Translations under genes and position numbers: made by a program
Assembly: GCA_003562605.1 (NCBI GenBank)
Contig: PWUG01000277.1
Span: forward strand, 1-6,322
DNA: 6,322 bases
Direction: 5' to 3'
Origin: Syntrophomonadaceae bacterium
Lineage (GTDB): Bacteria; Bacillota_D; Dethiobacteria; DTU022
Shown: piece by piece, positions 5,852 through 6,322 of the stretch
Layout of the letters: each line of letters starts with the position of its first letter
Numbering within the stretch: the first letter of the stretch is position 1
Notes under the pieces: generated by a model
The model's database searches: none
What the model saw: only the letters and a program-made list of their open reading frames with translations
What the model was told of the DNA's origin: nothing

Positions 5852-5896
5852 AATTATCCTTAGGACAGTCTCTGAAATGATTATGAACTGTTGCTA

Positions 5897-6322
5897 TTAA
5901 ATCTTCCACATGTCGGCAATATCGTTAAAGGTTTCCACCTTGCTGATCTGCTCGAGCCAGGCTTCAATCTTTGAAGGCGGTAGCAGCATGGAAGACAGCC
6001 TTCTGAATTTGGTGTGCAGTTCTTCGAGAGAAACTTTGTTTTCAGGGTCACCCCTGGGGAAGTCTGTCTGTTCATGATCTACAGTCCCGTCGCGCAGGAT
6101 AACATTTAGTTTGGCTGCCCATTTTTCAGGATAATGCGCATCTAGAAGGGGATCGATTTCAACAGTGCAGTGGCTCATCAGTTCTTCAAGGGTATGATCA
6201 TGCAGTCGTTCTTCGGTGAAGTCTTCTATGCCAACATGTCCGTATACCAGGGCAGTGGAAACACAGAAAGGCAGACTGAATTTGGCTTCATAGATAGTTT
6301 CGGGAAAGGGTTCGCCAACCAG
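5897..6322 (-). CDS. MmgE/PrpD family protein (5' end outside window)
   Basis: The last 141 residues of an MmgE/PrpD-family protein; the reading frame runs off the right edge and needs about 300 more residues for the usual length. The visible part includes EAKFSLPFCVSTALVYGHV and EDFTEERLHD, the conserved 'AKFS.P..VA.AL..G' and 'F....L.D' stretches, then VEIDPLLDAHYPEKWAAKLNV and DFPRGDPENKVSLEELHTKF, matching the family's '.YPKGDP.NP.S..EL..KF' C-terminal signature. Family members include 2-methylcitrate dehydratase and cis-aconitate decarboxylase-like enzymes, but many have unknown substrates, so none is assigned here. It ends in tandem stops, TAA then TAG (5894-5899). The Dam-like gene follows 45 bp later on the same strand. 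Confidence 0.88.
   Translation of the reverse strand: MVGEPFPETIYEAKFSLPFCVSTALVYGHVGIEDFTEERLHDHTLEELMSHCTVEIDPLLDAHYPEKWAAKLNVILRDGTVDHEQTDFPRGDPENKVSLEELHTKFRRLSSMLLPPSKIEAWLEQISKVETFNDIADMWKI

Overview
The window looks like chromosomal DNA from a low-to-mid GC Gram-positive bacterium. The best guess is an anaerobic member of the Clostridia in the broad sense (Peptococcaceae or Syntrophomonas-like). The evidence is purine-rich Shine-Dalgarno sites of the AGGAGG type, several TTG or GTG starts chosen by those sites, U-tailed hairpin terminators, a tRNA with an encoded CCA end, and the gene families present. This assignment is an inference; no species marker is visible. All protein genes lie on the minus strand and only the tRNA lies on the plus strand, so they are described here from high to low coordinates, the direction of minus-strand transcription.

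Right end (5897-6322): the C-terminal third of an MmgE/PrpD-family protein, cut by the window edge. It is followed 45 bp later by a Dam-type adenine methyltransferase (5042-5851) and then by a 113-residue protein with a winged-helix-like C-terminal half (4577-4918). No terminator is visible between these three genes, so they may form one transcript. That transcript would end at a strong hairpin (4529-4559), which also terminates the convergent tRNA-Val(GAC) gene (4452-4526, plus strand). No restriction endonuclease is visible near the methylase.

Middle (3353-4318): a GTPase with a C-terminal TGS domain and an N-terminal segment like that of DRG-family GTPases. It is transcribed divergently from the tRNA from its own extended -10 promoter. 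Its G3 motif reads DTPP instead of the usual DxxG.

Centre-left (849-3241): lemA followed two bases later by a large DUF2207 membrane protein with a glycine-only tail. This pair is widespread in bacteria and is probably an envelope module of unknown biochemical role. It has a good promoter whose -35 box overlaps the GTPase stop codon, and a clear terminator at 795-820.

Left end (1-657): an ArsR/SmtB-family repressor with a CVC metal-binding motif, then the first 83 codons of a cysteine-desulfurase-like PLP enzyme. The repressor's promoter carries a perfect inverted repeat filling the space from the -35 box through the -10 box, which is a strong candidate autoregulatory operator.

Most of the window is ordinary housekeeping or accessory chromosome. 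The points most worth a second look are the methylase plus small winged-helix gene pair, the proline in the G3 motif of the DRG-like GTPase, and the operator architecture in front of the ArsR gene. I did not find a clearly new multi-gene system.
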